From Microcaldota archaeon (GTDB lineage: Archaea > Micrarchaeota > Micrarchaeia > Norongarragalinales > UBA10210): 5,995 nt of DNA. How positions within the stretch are numbered: position 1 is the stretch's first letter; the number at the start of each line of letters is the position of its first letter. Location: NCBI GenBank assembly GCA_013331595.1, contig DUGE01000009.1:6485-12479 (forward strand), in the 5' to 3' direction. Shown piece after piece: positions 5,730 to 5,995 of the stretch. The notes under the pieces were generated by a model. That model was not told the DNA's origin. It saw only the letters and a program-made list of their open reading frames with translations, and ran no database searches. Both the position numbers and the translations under genes were made by a program.

Positions 5730-5995
5730 ATGCCGATGGCGATAAATCCATTAAAAAAACCAGCTGCCGAATTTCAGAGAGTAAGAGTACCAAGAAAACC
5801 GACACCTGAAGAATCACCTGGAGATTATGTAAATAGTTCATACGTGATTCATAGATCTGACGGAACGACAAATGCAGCACCCAAGATTTATTGGCCTAGG
5901 AGGCACGAAGGCCCACTGCTGCTGGTTGGAAGACATCCCTCCGATCCCTTGCAAACAATCATATACTCATTCGTAAATAAAAAAACAAGTCCGGT
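5730..5995 (+). CDS. Hypothetical protein, 3' end outside the window
   Basis: From the ATG at 5730 (MPMAINPLKK) the frame is open to the window end, giving 88 complete codons. A second ATG lies two codons later at 5736. A TATA-like element about 30 bases upstream supports this start, and no Shine-Dalgarno sequence is seen. The N-terminal 30 residues are rich in Pro and Lys/Arg and probably disordered. After that comes a more ordered-looking part with strand-like YVIHR, KIYWPRR, GPLLLVGRHP and TIIYSFVN. There is no signal peptide or membrane segment. All seven arginines use AGA or AGG (five AGA), while the DHH gene uses mostly CGC and AGG, so this gene may have a different origin. I do not recognise the family. 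With no stop codon in view, a chance open frame cannot be wholly excluded. Confidence 0.6.
   Translation, partial: MPMAINPLKKPAAEFQRVRVPRKPTPEESPGDYVNSSYVIHRSDGTTNAAPKIYWPRRHEGPLLLVGRHPSDPLQTIIYSFVNKKTSP

Noticed and set aside
5600..5809. Plus-strand 69-codon open frame over the intergenic region
   Set aside because: It begins inside the hairpin region, runs through the TATA-like element and overlaps the start of the better supported gene at 5730 in another frame.
5689..5880. Minus-strand 63-codon open frame
   Set aside because: It lies antisense to the right-end gene and overlaps the promoter region; no family features or ribosome binding site.
1..5995. CRISPR array, insertion sequence or integrase attachment site
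   Set aside because: No regularly spaced repeats, transposase motifs or terminal inverted repeats with target duplications were seen.

Overview
The window looks archaeal. The evidence is a compact archaeal-type Trm1 tRNA methyltransferase, a single-chain DHH/DHHA1 nuclease-like protein, surface proteins built of Ig-like modules with C-terminal membrane anchors, several TATA-like boxes about 27-30 bases upstream of ATG codons that lack a ribosome binding site (leaderless style), and T-tract terminators. The small genes and tight packing would fit a DPANN-type or other poorly characterised archaeon, but the lineage cannot be fixed from this sequence alone.

Layout, left to right. (1) Positions 1-492, plus: the 3' part of an unrecognised, charged, helical protein whose start lies left of the window. 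(2) 502-1617, minus: trm1, ending only 9 bases from the first gene. (3) 1720-3042, plus: a DHH-family phosphoesterase, divergent from trm1 across a 102-base promoter region. (4) 3039-3851, minus: a small three-helix membrane protein with an external beta-rich domain, whose stop codon interlocks with that of the DHH gene. (5) 3950-5596, minus: a 548-residue secreted, membrane-anchored protein with about four Ig-like modules, followed by a very T-rich terminator. (6) 5597-5729: an intergenic region with a perfect 9-bp hairpin just upstream of gene 5, a TATA-like element that fits genes on both sides, and a 9-bp direct repeat. (7) 5730-5995, plus: the 5' part of an unrecognised gene that runs off the right end.

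The left half is information processing: tRNA modification and nucleic-acid or nucleotide phosphoester cleavage. The right half is cell surface. The two surface genes lie on the same strand and share a plan (exported beta-rich region, C-terminal helix, arginines on the cytoplasmic side), but a terminator and a new promoter appear to separate them. No tRNA, rRNA, CRISPR array, transposase or insertion sequence was seen. Most of the window is ordinary chromosomal sequence. The least explained parts are the two truncated end genes, the tandem cysteine-bracketed modules of the large surface protein, and the structured region upstream of it.
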